Below are positions 18,424-26,834 of a DNA stretch of 64,000 bases, piece by piece. Origin of the DNA: Haloarcula mannanilytica (lineage in GTDB: Archaea > Halobacteriota > Halobacteria > Halobacteriales > Haloarculaceae); assembly GCF_005406125.1 (NCBI RefSeq), contig NZ_BIXZ01000010.1, forward strand, positions 1 to 64,000, in the 5' to 3' direction. How positions within the stretch are numbered: the stretch's first letter is position 1; each line of letters begins with the position of its first letter. A program made the position numbers and the translations under genes. The notes beneath the pieces are model-generated. The model searched no databases. It had not been told where the DNA came from and was given only the letters and a program-made list of their open reading frames with translations.

Positions 18424-19943
18424 GCCCCAGTACGCCTACCGACGACGAGGACATGGCGTATCGAGTTGCAGCACTCCCGCTGGAGTACGGTGAGACCCGT
18501 ATCAACCAGCTGTTTACGCGTGGCTACAATCGATACGTCGTCGACGGCGAGGACCAACCCGAGGACCTCGTGAACGACATCGAGCGGTTCGGGACAGCGG
18601 CGTTCAAAGAGCAGGTTCGTACCGATGCCTCCGTGGAGCCGTTCGTCGACGAGCCGGGGACGCTCGCCGTGCTCGCGACGCTGAGTGCGATCTGTGTGAA
18701 AGAGCACCCGAAGTTCGAGCACGCGTCGCCCCGGAACATCCAGGTGCTCTACGACATCCGAGAGCTGTACGTCAACAATCTCGCCTCCCTCATCCGTGCT
18801 CGCGGTGACGGGGGGCTCCAGCAGGACATCGCAGACGTGCTCTACAGCAAGGAGCCCGGCGAGGATGGACCGCATCCCGGCCGGGTCTGTACGAGCATCA
18901 CAGAGTTGCCGGAGTTCGGGGATGGCCTGTACCTCGAAATCCCGATGGCGGCGGCATCACGCAAATGTCTCGTTCGGGAGGACGAGGCGTCGACGGGAAG
19001 TGACGATGGCGGAAAGATGCTGACACGAGTCAAAGACAACAAGCTGTACGTCCCGGTCGGTGATTTCGACAGCAAGTATCGGGACTACGCTGAGCGGGCG
19101 TTCAAGAAGCTCCTTCAGGTACAGGAGGATGGGCTCTCGGAGGAGCAGCTGACGTGGCTGACAACGAACGAGTCGGCCATCACGGAGCGGATCGACCGAT
19201 TCCTCGAGACCGGCCATCACGAGCGCATCTGGCGGAACTGGGACCGTGGCGAACGGACGATTCGAGTGCTCCGGCGAGCCCTGAGTGACGCCCCCGACGA
19301 CGTCGCCCAGAAAGGAGAGTTCCTTACAGCGAAAGAGCTCTATCGAGCGGTCGAGGCGTACGATGCCGGGGACGACTGGGAATCGTCTGTAACGGATTGG
19401 ATCTCGAGTCCGAGCAGTCTCGCCAAAACGTTGGCCGACCACGAGTCACATTCGGCGGTCACGATCGACCGCGACGGGCGCGTCAACACCTATCGAATCG
19501 GGCGGGCCGGAACCGGCGCCGAACAGATCGAGGTGAGAGAGATTGAGGATCTCTTCGAATTCCCCTGTATGGCGAATATGGAGGAGCGACTCCACGAGAA
19601 GAAGCCGGTTCGGAAGGATCTCTACAACTTCGCGCGGATGGTGATGTGGCTCCCGCAGTACCAAGACAGCAGCCTCGACGAAATCGTCGCGGACCTCAAG
19701 GACGTTTTCTCCCGGTGGCCGTGGTACGACGAGCAGGAGACCGAATACCAGGTCCGCTACGAGTTCTCGAACACGATCGACGGCGACACGCCGTTGCCGA
19801 TGAACTGCGATAACGACGATCTGCAGCGCTACTGTATCGGCCAGGACCAGTGCCCCTACTCGATCTGGGGCAGCCTTCCGTTCCCGGATGAGATGTACGA
19901 GCAGGTTGAGGAGGAGTCTGCCGGCCCCACTGAGCAATTCTAA
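18420..19943 (+). CDS. PriL-like primase large subunit with Fe-S-type C-terminal domain
   Basis: 507 residues. The C-terminal 130 residues follow the layout of the PriL iron-sulphur domain: FPCMANMEERL, a helix with NFARMVMWL, then MNCDNDDLQRYCIGQDQCPYSIW. This provides four cysteines (one early, three late) plus the C-terminal region that in PriL helps initiate primers. The N-terminal part is helical, and LPLEYGETRINQLFTRGYNRYV is compatible with a PriL N-terminus. Coupling by ATGA overlap to the PriS gene supports a heterodimer. It is the last gene of the operon; transcription presumably ends in the AT-rich stretch after 19943. Confidence 0.65.
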   Translation: MSPSTPTDDEDMAYRVAALPLEYGETRINQLFTRGYNRYVVDGEDQPEDLVNDIERFGTAAFKEQVRTDASVEPFVDEPGTLAVLATLSAICVKEHPKFEHASPRNIQVLYDIRELYVNNLASLIRARGDGGLQQDIADVLYSKEPGEDGPHPGRVCTSITELPEFGDGLYLEIPMAAASRKCLVREDEASTGSDDGGKMLTRVKDNKLYVPVGDFDSKYRDYAERAFKKLLQVQEDGLSEEQLTWLTTNESAITERIDRFLETGHHERIWRNWDRGERTIRVLRRALSDAPDDVAQKGEFLTAKELYRAVEAYDAGDDWESSVTDWISSPSSLAKTLADHESHSAVTIDRDGRVNTYRIGRAGTGAEQIEVREIEDLFEFPCMANMEERLHEKKPVRKDLYNFARMVMWLPQYQDSSLDEIVADLKDVFSRWPWYDEQETEYQVRYEFSNTIDGDTPLPMNCDNDDLQRYCIGQDQCPYSIWGSLPFPDEMYEQVEEESAGPTEQF

Positions 19944-20130
19944 AGCATAGACTCCCCGAATTTGTGGAACCCTAGATTGTGATTGGTTTGGCGACTCTGC
20001 TGAATAGAGAGTGCGGATCGACCATCGCGTTGAATCGCTAAGTACAGAAGAGACAGATATCGGCCAATCCAAGCGTCTTGCCGTTACTCAGATTCCGCCA
20101 TCTCCGAGAATTCAATCCGTACCCCCGTCT

Positions 20131-20829
20131 TCACTCGTCGTCACCTTCACCCAGTCCTTTCCGTTCAACTCGACCTTCTGATGCTCCGATTCCTACCTTT
20201 GTGATTCCTCCCGCAGCTCCCGCTGCGGTGATCGGTGCAACCATCCCCGAAGTCAAGAAAAATACAATCACGAAAGCAACTGCAGTCATCCCGACAGCGA
20301 TCTCATCCTCTGTTGCATCCGTCAACTCTCCAGCCTGTTTTGCCTTCAGAAAAATATGGTCGACAATCGTCACTGCAATCTCCCAGATACGGTCCTGATA
20401 CCAATCTCTGCCTTCCCACGATGTCTTATTGAGGATCCGTTCTTCCGGTGGTATCTCATGTGATGGATTTACAGGAGATGTGGTGGATGGTGTAGAGGTG
20501 GACGCCTTTCGTTGAGTTATTTGGATTGTGGCGAGGTCCGCCTGGATGCTCGGGGAGTCGATCTGTTGCAGTACGGAATTCAGTGTGTTCTCAAGATCGA
20601 CTATCGTAGAGACGGGGATGTCCAACTGGATCGGCTGGAAGGCGTTGTTGAGAGTGTAGATTGTTGAAGGAGACATGCCCACTTTCTGGGCTACTCGTGC
20701 CTTCCTCAGTTCCTCTTCGGGGAACGCCCGTTGAGCAGAGAGAACGATATCGATTACCTCAGAATCTAATTTGTATAGTGCCGCATCTAAACCGGAGAGA
20801 TCAGGAAGAGTTAGTCGTAGATCCACCAT
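20131..20829 (-). CDS. Hypothetical protein with one or two C-terminal membrane helices
   Basis: 232 residues, unrecognised. The first 60 residues contain an HTH-like stretch (ELRKARVAQKVGMSPSTIYTLNNAF). A Ser/Thr-rich linker follows, and the C-terminal third has a strong membrane segment (VGMTAVAFVIVFFLTSGMVAPITAAGAAGG) before a charged tail. A DNA-binding domain joined to a membrane segment could suggest a membrane-bound regulator, but this is speculation. It is convergent with the conjugation operon and AT-richer. Confidence 0.5.
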   Translation of the reverse strand: MVDLRLTLPDLSGLDAALYKLDSEVIDIVLSAQRAFPEEELRKARVAQKVGMSPSTIYTLNNAFQPIQLDIPVSTIVDLENTLNSVLQQIDSPSIQADLATIQITQRKASTSTPSTTSPVNPSHEIPPEERILNKTSWEGRDWYQDRIWEIAVTIVDHIFLKAKQAGELTDATEDEIAVGMTAVAFVIVFFLTSGMVAPITAAGAAGGITKVGIGASEGRVERKGLGEGDDE

Positions 20830-20865
20830 TGGCGGCAGTTTGCTGTGATTTCACATAAAGTTGAT

Positions 20866-21225
20866 TCAGTAGAAAACGCCAGAGTGGACTTCGCGTAGGC
20901 CGTCGACGAGATCCTGAACCTCGTTCTCCTCAGGATAGTACTCATATAGAAGATCGTCTCCGCCGGCATCGAGCAGCGATGTCTCTTCTTCGAGGATCGA
21001 TTTTCGTTCGTCCTCATCGTCGATTGTTATCTCAGCATAGAGCACTGAGATATCCTCCTCTGAAAGGTTGAAGTCCAGCTCGGCGTCGAACGTTTCTCCC
21101 TGAAACTCCAGTTCGCTATCGACGAAAAACCAGCCGATGTCGTCACCCATGTGCTGGTCGACCCAGATGTCGTGTTCCGTTTCCTCCTCGACTGCGTCCT
21201 CGAATTCGTCTACCTTATCGGACAT
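20866..21225 (-). CDS. Hypothetical acidic protein
   Basis: 119 residues from the ATG of MSDKVDEFEDAVEEE. An upstream in-frame ATG at 21297 adds 24 non-acidic residues and is less likely. It is strongly acidic (runs of Glu/Asp), with a Trp-rich start and no cysteines, membrane helix or known motif. It may share a transcript with the downstream minus-strand gene, 36 bases away. Confidence 0.5.
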   Translation of the reverse strand: MSDKVDEFEDAVEEETEHDIWVDQHMGDDIGWFFVDSELEFQGETFDAELDFNLSEEDISVLYAEITIDDEDERKSILEEETSLLDAGGDDLLYEYYPEENEVQDLVDGLREVHSGVFY

Positions 21226-21319
21226 GGAACGGGATTCAGGTGGGATATGTATGAAGGTATTTGTGAAACTGCTTCTTGAAAGCGAGCTATCATACATGTG
21301 TGCTCTGAACTGAGGAACA

Positions 21320-21892
21320 ATGCCACCCGAACCAGAGGGTCTTCCACTAACACTGCTGACTGGAGAATCACACGCTGTAATCTACGAGGCAAATGGGTTC
21401 GAGATCGTTCCTTGGTATCGCAAGGACTGGGGGTTCGAAGGGCCAGGAGTAGAATACTTCCCGAACTACGTAAAATCGCTGGTCAAGTACTACGAACGGC
21501 CCGAGGAGTTGTGGGACCAGGAGAAGTCCCACTTGGAACATCGTCCTATCTACGACCAAGAGGACCTCTCAGACATTTGGTTCGAACCGGAAACACTCCC
21601 AGACGAGCCAATAGCGGATCAGTCTGAGGTCGAGAAGCACCAACCTTTCTCGGTCATTATCGACGACGATGCTCCATTCCCTGACGATGAAACCCAGGTC
21701 CCCGACCATGAGGTCCGTATCGAGGACTCTGAAGGGGCGATCTGGTATCTGATTCAGGCAGATGAGTACGATGCGTACTACCGAGAAAACGAGGAGAAGG
21801 CACCAGAGGCAGTTGCGGATTTCACTACATCACTCCGCCTGATGTACGAGAAGCCCGAAGTCTTCGTAGCTCGCTACACTCCAGAAGAGTAA
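21320..21892 (+). CDS. Hypothetical acidic protein
   Basis: 190 residues, unrecognised. It is rich in Asp, Glu, Pro and aromatic residues (WYRKDWGFEGPGVEYFPNY) and has no membrane helix. It is divergent from the 20866-21225 gene, with about 95 bases between starts that must hold both promoters. No function can be suggested. Confidence 0.5.
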   Translation: MPPEPEGLPLTLLTGESHAVIYEANGFEIVPWYRKDWGFEGPGVEYFPNYVKSLVKYYERPEELWDQEKSHLEHRPIYDQEDLSDIWFEPETLPDEPIADQSEVEKHQPFSVIIDDDAPFPDDETQVPDHEVRIEDSEGAIWYLIQADEYDAYYRENEEKAPEAVADFTTSLRLMYEKPEVFVARYTPEE

Positions 21893-22503
21893 CCCCTTCA
21901 GATGAGTCGCTACGGACCTTAGTAGTGAATACCGGTGCTTGGCCAAAGGCAGAGTTGGGTTGGCCATCTTGTGGTGACCCTACCGCTTTCTCCATTAATG
22001 CGTAGTCCGCCTACCCATTTAAGTCCAATATCGGCGTAGTTGTAGGTAAGAACGTACACCTAATTAACGGCAATTTCTCTATCGAAAGCGCGAAACAAAC
22101 ATCGGCAGCATTCTGCATCAATCCCCTAATTTAGCAAGCCAGGCTTGTGAGTTAGGACGGTTTCAGCTGATCCGCTCCCCTCAGTATGTCGATGATTATA
22201 CTTCGGACTAGAATCAGATTCTTCTGAACCCCCGTCGAGCAATTCTCAGATGCTAACACGCCCGGAATTGATAGAATCGGGGGTATTTCACGATTAGAAG
22301 GGTCGAATCGGATGACCTCGAGAGACTTAGCACAGGTGAAGCAGCGGTCCCAAGAATCCAGATACGACCAAAATCACTTTCGTTACCCCACCGTCGAGCA
22401 ATTTCTGAAATCACAGCATTATCCTGAAACTCGTCGAGGTATCTTCTACGCTCTCAAATCGGCCCGACGATGTTCTTCTCCGATTTGATGGCGTGATATC
22501 GTC
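21893..22503. other. Gene-poor AT-rich stretch
   Basis: I find no convincing gene here. A 57-codon frame starting at about 22312 (MTSRDLAQVKQRS) is possible but has no ribosome-binding site or TATA box and is low-confidence. The motif CCGTCGAGCAATT occurs twice, near 22233 and 22390. The stretch may be decayed DNA between the conjugation module and the accessory genes. Confidence 0.4.
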
Positions 22504-22546
22504 TTGCATATCGCGGTTTTCGTCCAAAGAAAGAGGCGATATGCAA
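22504..22546 (+). repeat. Perfect 11-bp inverted repeat with 21-bp spacer, distinct sequence
   Basis: TTGCATATCGC (22504-22514) and GCGATATGCAA (22536-22546) are exact complements separated by 21 bases. The geometry (about 10-11 bp arms, 20-22 bp spacer) is that of the TTAACCAACA family, but the arm sequence differs. It lies about 115 bases before a stem-loop leader and the gene at 22708. Confidence 0.75.
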
Positions 22547-22660
22547 TGTGCGAAGGCCGCCGGCTCTCTCAGGCCGAGGGGCCGTCACAGAGAGAGTTGA
22601 GTAACGAGCGTATCAGATGTAGCGCATAGATTGACAGGGTGCGTTTCGGTGGTGTCTGTT

Positions 22661-22684
22661 GCCCCCGCGAGGGGGTGGCGGGGT
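22661..22684 (+). promoter_or_regulatory. Stem-loop leader element, copy 1
   Basis: The C-tract GCCCCC is followed by GCGAGGGGGTGGCGGGG, so the C-rich arm can pair with either of two G-tracts around a GGGTG core. The ATG at 22708 is 24 bases downstream. The T-tract seen in other copies is weak here. Confidence 0.5.
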
Positions 22685-22707
22685 ACATCACGTGCCCCCG
22701 ATAGACG

Positions 22708-23148
22708 ATGGCTTCGGAACGACGCAGCGAAACACGAGCAGCGCATCACGCAGCAAGTACTCCCGGCGGGGAAGCGCCGTGGGGAGCCCTCGAGATGACG
22801 GTTCCGACCGACCGGGATCACGCGTCGGTCGTCGCGCTCGTGGAGTGTGCCCTCGTCGAGGTCACGCACGAGGCCGTGGGCGCCGTTTTCGTCTCCCGGC
22901 AGATCGGACGGGCCACGCGGACGCAGTACGTCGCCGCCGACGACGTCGGCGAGCAGTTCCAGAAGCGGCACTTCGACAACCGGCTGGGCTGGCACGAGAC
23001 CACCGTCCCTCGACAAACCGTTCGCGACGAGCTTATCACCCAGCTCACGCGGTCGGCATCAACGACGGCGGAGCGGTCAGGTGAAGAAGCAGCCAGCGAG
23101 CCAGACACCTTCGTCGTGAAGCCAGTTCGAGAGCTCCGAACGCCGTAG
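22708..23148 (+). CDS. Hypothetical protein behind a stem-loop leader
   Basis: 146 residues, unrecognised. The core (residues 30-110) alternates predicted strands and helices (DHASVVALVECALVEVTHEAVGAVFVSRQIG); the ends are polar. I keep the ATG at 22708 because it has the usual spacing from the leader. An internal ATG at 22795 (MTVPTDRDHAS) is a fair alternative, since the first 29 residues are low in complexity. It is a single gene followed directly by inverted-repeat copy 2. Confidence 0.5.
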   Translation: MASERRSETRAAHHAASTPGGEAPWGALEMTVPTDRDHASVVALVECALVEVTHEAVGAVFVSRQIGRATRTQYVAADDVGEQFQKRHFDNRLGWHETTVPRQTVRDELITQLTRSASTTAERSGEEAASEPDTFVVKPVRELRTP

Positions 23149-23157
23149 CGGCTAGAC

Positions 23158-23199
23158 TTAACCAACATTCCGAACCGATACCGACACACTGTTGGTTAA
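23158..23199 (+). repeat. Dispersed inverted repeat, copy 2
   Basis: TTAACCAACA (23158-23167) and TGTTGGTTAA (23190-23199) are perfect ten-base arms with a 22-base spacer. The repeat is 100 bases upstream of the TATA box for the endonuclease-like gene at 23331. Confidence 0.9.
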
Positions 23200-23298
23200 A
23201 TCTGGGGTTGGATCCACTCCCTCGCCCCCACCCACCGCCCGACTCCTCGAGTGAATGAATCCTGGCGACCGGTCGACTCGAACGGCCGTCGCGACGGG

Positions 23299-23304
23299 TT
23301 TTAT
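23299..23304 (+). promoter_or_regulatory. TATA box of the endonuclease-like gene
   Basis: TTTTAT centred about 29 bases before the ATG at 23331 predicts an essentially leaderless mRNA. Confidence 0.45.
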
Positions 23305-23330
23305 CGGGCCGCTACTCCTCGAGAGCGAGT

Positions 23331-23876
23331 ATGGTCGTCGTCGAGGAGGTCACCAAACTGAGCGAGCGCCGTACCCAAACCTCGTCCGAGGCGTTTCCGG
23401 ACGATGCGCTGGCGTCGATTCGGTCGGCCGTCGAGGCCGTCCCAGCAAGCGTCTTCGACGGCTCGACGAAGCACACAGAGGTCGGCGGCTTCGATGCCGC
23501 GATCGCCGACGGGCTCTCGCAGTACGAGTACGAAGGGGACGCCGCCGGCGGCTACAACCCGAACTGTAAGCTCTGGTCGCATCAGGGGTTTAACTACAGC
23601 GTCGATCTCTACGACGCCGACGCCCGCATCGCCATCGAGGTCGAGAAGAGCGAGCGGAAGAACGTCAGCGACGACCTCCTCAAGTTCCAGAAAGGCTACC
23701 GCACACAGAAGGACGGCCGCCCGAAGATCGAGTTCGGCTGCCTTATCGTGCCGGTGAACTACCTCGGGCGGCACAACCTCTACCAGCACAGCCTGACCAA
23801 ACTCGACTTCATGAAGGGCGTCCTGTTCATCGACGACGTCGCCGTCATCGGCTACCGCGACCCACGGCCGGACTGA
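23331..23876 (+). CDS. BglII/BstYI-like restriction endonuclease fold protein
   Basis: 181 residues. The segment VDLYDADARIAIEVEKSERK carries the acidic and basic residues of a PD-(D/E)xK active site (Asp 92, Glu 103, Glu 105, Lys 106). The following LLKFQKGY and hydrophobic strand (GCLIVPVNYL) resemble the BglII/BstYI type of type II restriction endonuclease. Such enzymes cut DNA at short palindromes and normally need a partner methyltransferase. None is visible in the window, so it may be orphaned, be protected by another modification, or have changed role. It starts a short plus-strand run led by inverted-repeat copy 2. Confidence 0.6.
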   Translation: MVVVEEVTKLSERRTQTSSEAFPDDALASIRSAVEAVPASVFDGSTKHTEVGGFDAAIADGLSQYEYEGDAAGGYNPNCKLWSHQGFNYSVDLYDADARIAIEVEKSERKNVSDDLLKFQKGYRTQKDGRPKIEFGCLIVPVNYLGRHNLYQHSLTKLDFMKGVLFIDDVAVIGYRDPRPD

Positions 23877-23949
23877 TGCCCTCCAACTGGGCTGTTTGTC
23901 GGCGCCGGGAGGCGTGCAGCGCGCGACAGCGTGCGCAGCGTGATTCACC

Positions 23950-24240
23950 ATGCCTGGTCCCGATCCTCACGACGACACGAGTAGCGACTACGAACGGTTC
24001 GAGAAGGAACAGCTCGCCCAGGACCGCGACGCTACCCGGGTTGACACGGCGGACATCGACGACGCATCTGCGCAGAACCTGGTCAGCGAGCTCATCGACG
24101 CGGACGTCGTCACGCTGGTTCCCGAGGACCAAGTTCTGGTTCACGAACCGAGCGGTACCGCGTTCGACTCATCGACGCAGCTGGCCGTCTTCCACCGTGG
24201 CTGGACGGCCGGCCGCGACGCCGACGGGGAGGGCGAGTGA
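23950..24240 (+). CDS. Hypothetical acidic protein
   Basis: 96 residues, no domain recognised. It has an acidic helical N-terminus (YERFEKEQLAQDRDATR), then a short beta-rich part (VTLVPEDQVLVHEPSGTAFDS). The stop overlaps the start of the next gene in a TGATG arrangement, so the two are translationally coupled and probably act together. Confidence 0.6.
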   Translation: MPGPDPHDDTSSDYERFEKEQLAQDRDATRVDTADIDDASAQNLVSELIDADVVTLVPEDQVLVHEPSGTAFDSSTQLAVFHRGWTAGRDADGEGE

Positions 24241-24575
24241 TGCAGCAGACCCTCGTCGGCTGTGCGTTCTGCGACGCGCCGCCCGGTACCGAGACTGGCG
24301 AAGCCCACACTTGGGGGCAGGACGAGCGGGTCACCCACCCGATCTGTGTCGACTGTGCGATTCAGACGCGGCCGGATCCCGACGAACGCGACCACGTCGC
24401 CTGTGACGGCTGTGGGCTGGTCGTCGACACGCTCGCAGCGCTCACGCGCTTCCGGGTCGAACTGGGGCACCTGGAAGGCCCGATACAGCTGTGTGCCCGC
24501 TGTAGTCCGGGTGGTCTCGCGACGTACTGGACGCGCGATCTCGAGGAGCATCTCGTCGCGACGCCGGCGGAGTGA
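24240..24575 (+). CDS. Zinc-finger protein with multiple CxxC pairs
   Basis: 111 residues with four Cys pairs: CAFC, CVDC, CDGC and CARC. This fits two zinc-binding knuckles, as in many small haloarchaeal accessory proteins of unknown function. The ATG at 24240 overlaps the upstream stop. Its role could be DNA or protein binding; there is no catalytic motif. Confidence 0.65.
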   Translation: MQQTLVGCAFCDAPPGTETGEAHTWGQDERVTHPICVDCAIQTRPDPDERDHVACDGCGLVVDTLAALTRFRVELGHLEGPIQLCARCSPGGLATYWTRDLEEHLVATPAE

Positions 24576-24592
24576 CCCCAACACTCTTTACT

Positions 24593-24624
24593 GATTCGCT
24601 GTAAACTGTAATCAAGAACGAATC
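24593..24624 (+). promoter_or_regulatory. Possible operator of the HTH-PIN pair
   Basis: GATTCG (24593-24598) and CGAATC (24619-24624) form a 6-bp inverted repeat with a 20-base spacer. It spans the only TATA-like sequence (GTAAACTGTAAT) and abuts the GTG at 24625. Autoregulation by the HTH protein is a reasonable guess; the arms are short. Confidence 0.35.
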
Positions 24625-25224
24625 GTGTCACGCACCTCAAACCGCGCCGACGGCGACATCGTCCAGGACTTCCTCTCGGTCGCGGACCTCCTCGAGGAGC
24701 CACAGCTCGCCCAGCTGTACGCCTACCTTGCTCGTGAGGGTGAGATGACCGTCCAAGACGTGATGGACGACCTCGAACTCGCTCAGGGGACGGCATACAG
24801 CTACGTCAACCGGCTCGTCGACGCCGGCGTCGTCGACGTCACCGATGACGAACAGCCCCGCCGGTACGCCGCCCGGGAGATTGACCTGACTGTGACGACG
24901 GCCGCCGGCGACCGCGAGTACACGATCACGCCGGCGCTCATCGACGCCGTTGGCCGACGCGAGACGGACGCGGACATCGATACCTACATCGACCGCCACG
25001 GCGTCGCCGGTCTCGCGACGGCGCTCACCTACGCGGTCGCTCGCGAACGCGGTGAGGTGACCCACCGGCTGATGTCCGACGACCTCGATATCTCCCCGCT
25101 GGCCGCGGAGATGATCCTCCAAGCGCTCCGGCCCGTCGTCCACGAGCACTACGACATCGAGGCGGCAGGAGCGTCGCTCGAGGAGTTGGATATCGACGAC
25201 GACGTCTCCGCTGACGACGCGTGA
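24625..25224 (+). CDS. Winged-helix HTH regulator, likely antitoxin partner of a PIN protein
   Basis: 199 residues. An N-terminal winged helix is clear: QLYAYLAREGEMTVQDVMDDLELAQGTAYSYVNRLVDAGVV followed by the wing RRYAAREIDLTV. The C-terminal half is helical and acidic. The gene starts with GTG, probably leaderless, and its stop overlaps the start of the PIN-domain gene (GTGA). A DNA-binding protein translationally coupled to a PIN nuclease is the usual layout of VapBC-like modules, although this regulator is larger than classical VapB. Confidence 0.7.
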   Translation: MSRTSNRADGDIVQDFLSVADLLEEPQLAQLYAYLAREGEMTVQDVMDDLELAQGTAYSYVNRLVDAGVVDVTDDEQPRRYAAREIDLTVTTAAGDREYTITPALIDAVGRRETDADIDTYIDRHGVAGLATALTYAVARERGEVTHRLMSDDLDISPLAAEMILQALRPVVHEHYDIEAAGASLEELDIDDDVSADDA

Positions 25225-25724
25225 GCCGGCTCCACATCGCCGACACCGGCCTGTTTGTCGCGATGGGACAGCCGTCGAACAGTCGCTACCAAGCAGTGCG
25301 GCGATTCGCCCGGCTGAACGACGTTACCTTCGTCCTGCCCGAACGGGTGTACGAAGAGCTGACCGTCGACGACCCCGACGTCGAGGACGTGCCAGTCGAC
25401 GCCGCGATCGACGAGGGATGGGCGACGGTGGCGGCGCCGCTCGAGTTCTCCGAGCCGATCTTCTCGCGGGTGATGGACGGCGTCCAGCGGTACATCGCGA
25501 ACGCCGATGACCGGCCCGCGGACGAGGTCGAACGGGCGGACGCCGCACTTGCGGCCCTTGCTGCTCAGGAGCTCAGCGCGGGAGCGGTGATGGAGGTGTA
25601 CATCTACACGACCGATATCGCGGCCGGCGAAGGCGCTGAAACCGTGCTCGCGAGCGAGGGGTACGGTGACTCGGTGACGTTCGTGAACGGCTTCCGATTC
25701 ATCGAGGAGCTGGTTTCGTCGTAG
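25221..25724 (+). CDS. PIN-domain-like nuclease (possible toxin)
   Basis: 167 residues. The start SRLHIADTGLFVAMGQ has the first PIN aspartate (Asp 8) followed by an active-site-like helix. Further acids in order are in LPERVYEEL, in EVERADAALAAL and in IYTTDIAA, matching the spread of the four PIN carboxylates. PIN proteins cleave RNA and are toxins in VapBC pairs. Overlap with the upstream HTH gene supports a toxin-antitoxin or regulator-nuclease pair. Confidence 0.65.
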   Translation: MSRLHIADTGLFVAMGQPSNSRYQAVRRFARLNDVTFVLPERVYEELTVDDPDVEDVPVDAAIDEGWATVAAPLEFSEPIFSRVMDGVQRYIANADDRPADEVERADAALAALAAQELSAGAVMEVYIYTTDIAAGEGAETVLASEGYGDSVTFVNGFRFIEELVSS

Positions 25725-25787
25725 TGAGGGATAGGGACGGAAGGAGACGCATCTTACCAAGATTTGTGGTCGCTCAGCATCTCCCCC

Positions 25788-26570
25788 TTATTCGATTCCA
25801 AGTACCATCGCTACAAGAGCGACCAGAAATAGACCAGCAACAACCGTCGCTTCGAACCACGAAAACGCAGAAGATGCAGCTAACCCCGCTTGAAGCTCAC
25901 TTGCAGCACCAACGAGTGCGCCGCCGATGAGCACGAGTACAAAGAGGCCAACGATGAGGCGAACATCGACCTGACCACGTTGGCTGGATGCTGCAGCATC
26001 GTTTTCTTTCCATGTACGTAGTGATTCGCCAGTCAACCGCCAATAGACGACGTATTCAGTAACAATCGTAGCAAGCTGCGTTCCACCCCCGACGAACCAC
26101 GCTGCTCCACCACCACCTGCGATGGCGTATCCCCACACGAGCAGTACATCCGCAAAGGGATCGACCGGCGTTGCTGCGAGTGCTGTACTCAAGCTCGTGA
26201 AGATGAGGGCAAACCCGGTGAGGAGGATATACATTCCCAGTCGGCGGGTCATTGCAAACTGGTCTCGGATTAGGTCAAAGGCGTGAACAAGGCGGTCGAT
26301 TTCAGGCGGAACTACGTCTCGCCGTTCATCTGGATGCAGATCCCAAACGAGAACGCTGCCGATTTTCTGTGACTGGACTCGATTCTCGAGTTCGAGCTCG
26401 TCTAATCGGTTCTCGACTCCCTGTCGAGACATATCTACTGCATCGGCGATATCCTGGGTTCCCATCGCGATACGGTCATTCTCACGGAGGACGTTCAGGA
26501 TCTGCTCATCTGGAACCTCCTTTCGGTCATTCGTCGAGACGAGGTCGACGAGAAGTGAGCGTAGTGTCAT
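25788..26570 (-). CDS. Membrane protein with N-terminal winged helix
   Basis: 260 residues. Residues 1-75 form a winged helix (ILNVLRENDRIAMGTQDIADAVDMSRQGVENRLDELELENRV). Four hydrophobic segments follow: MYILLTGFALIFTSLSTALA, VWGYAIAGGGGAAWFVGG, LIVGLFVLVLIGGALVGAA and VVAGLFLVALVAMVLGI. The start at 26570 overlaps the stop of the upstream small membrane gene (ATGA). A longer frame from 26726 would run through that gene and is rejected. The pair could be a membrane-bound regulator with a partner. Confidence 0.65.
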   Translation of the reverse strand: MTLRSLLVDLVSTNDRKEVPDEQILNVLRENDRIAMGTQDIADAVDMSRQGVENRLDELELENRVQSQKIGSVLVWDLHPDERRDVVPPEIDRLVHAFDLIRDQFAMTRRLGMYILLTGFALIFTSLSTALAATPVDPFADVLLVWGYAIAGGGGAAWFVGGGTQLATIVTEYVVYWRLTGESLRTWKENDAAASSQRGQVDVRLIVGLFVLVLIGGALVGAASELQAGLAASSAFSWFEATVVAGLFLVALVAMVLGIE

Positions 26571-26770
26571 ACAACCTCCGAGATGACGGCACCGGCTGCA
26601 GCTGCAGCGGCCGTTACGAGGACAACGATACCGACGAGGACGTAGACGATCCCCCAGAAGCTGAGATCGATCAGCCCCGTCGTACCCAGAGCGCTCCCGA
26701 ACAGGAGGAAAATGAATCCCCCGCACACTAGCGCGATAGCGCCCTCGGCGGCATCAAGCAGGTCACTCAT
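26567..26770 (-). CDS. Small two-helix membrane protein
   Basis: 67 residues from the ATG of MSDLLDAAEGAIALV, with two hydrophobic segments (ALVCGGFIFLLFGSALG and IVYVLVGIVVLVTAAAAAAGAV). A GTG at 26824 would extend it by 18 residues, but a TATA-like box (AATATACG on the minus strand near 26830) places transcription start after that codon. It is coupled to the winged-helix membrane protein by overlap. Confidence 0.55.
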   Translation of the reverse strand: MSDLLDAAEGAIALVCGGFIFLLFGSALGTTGLIDLSFWGIVYVLVGIVVLVTAAAAAAGAVISEVV

Positions 26771-26834
26771 CTGGACATCACCCGGTTTTGATTCGAGTAC
26801 GTTAATCGCATCGTTCAGTAACACGTATATTCCG

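Noticed and set aside
23895-23945. GC-rich dyad before the gene at 23950 as a leader copy
   Set aside because: Arms do not pair well and the GGGTG core is missing.
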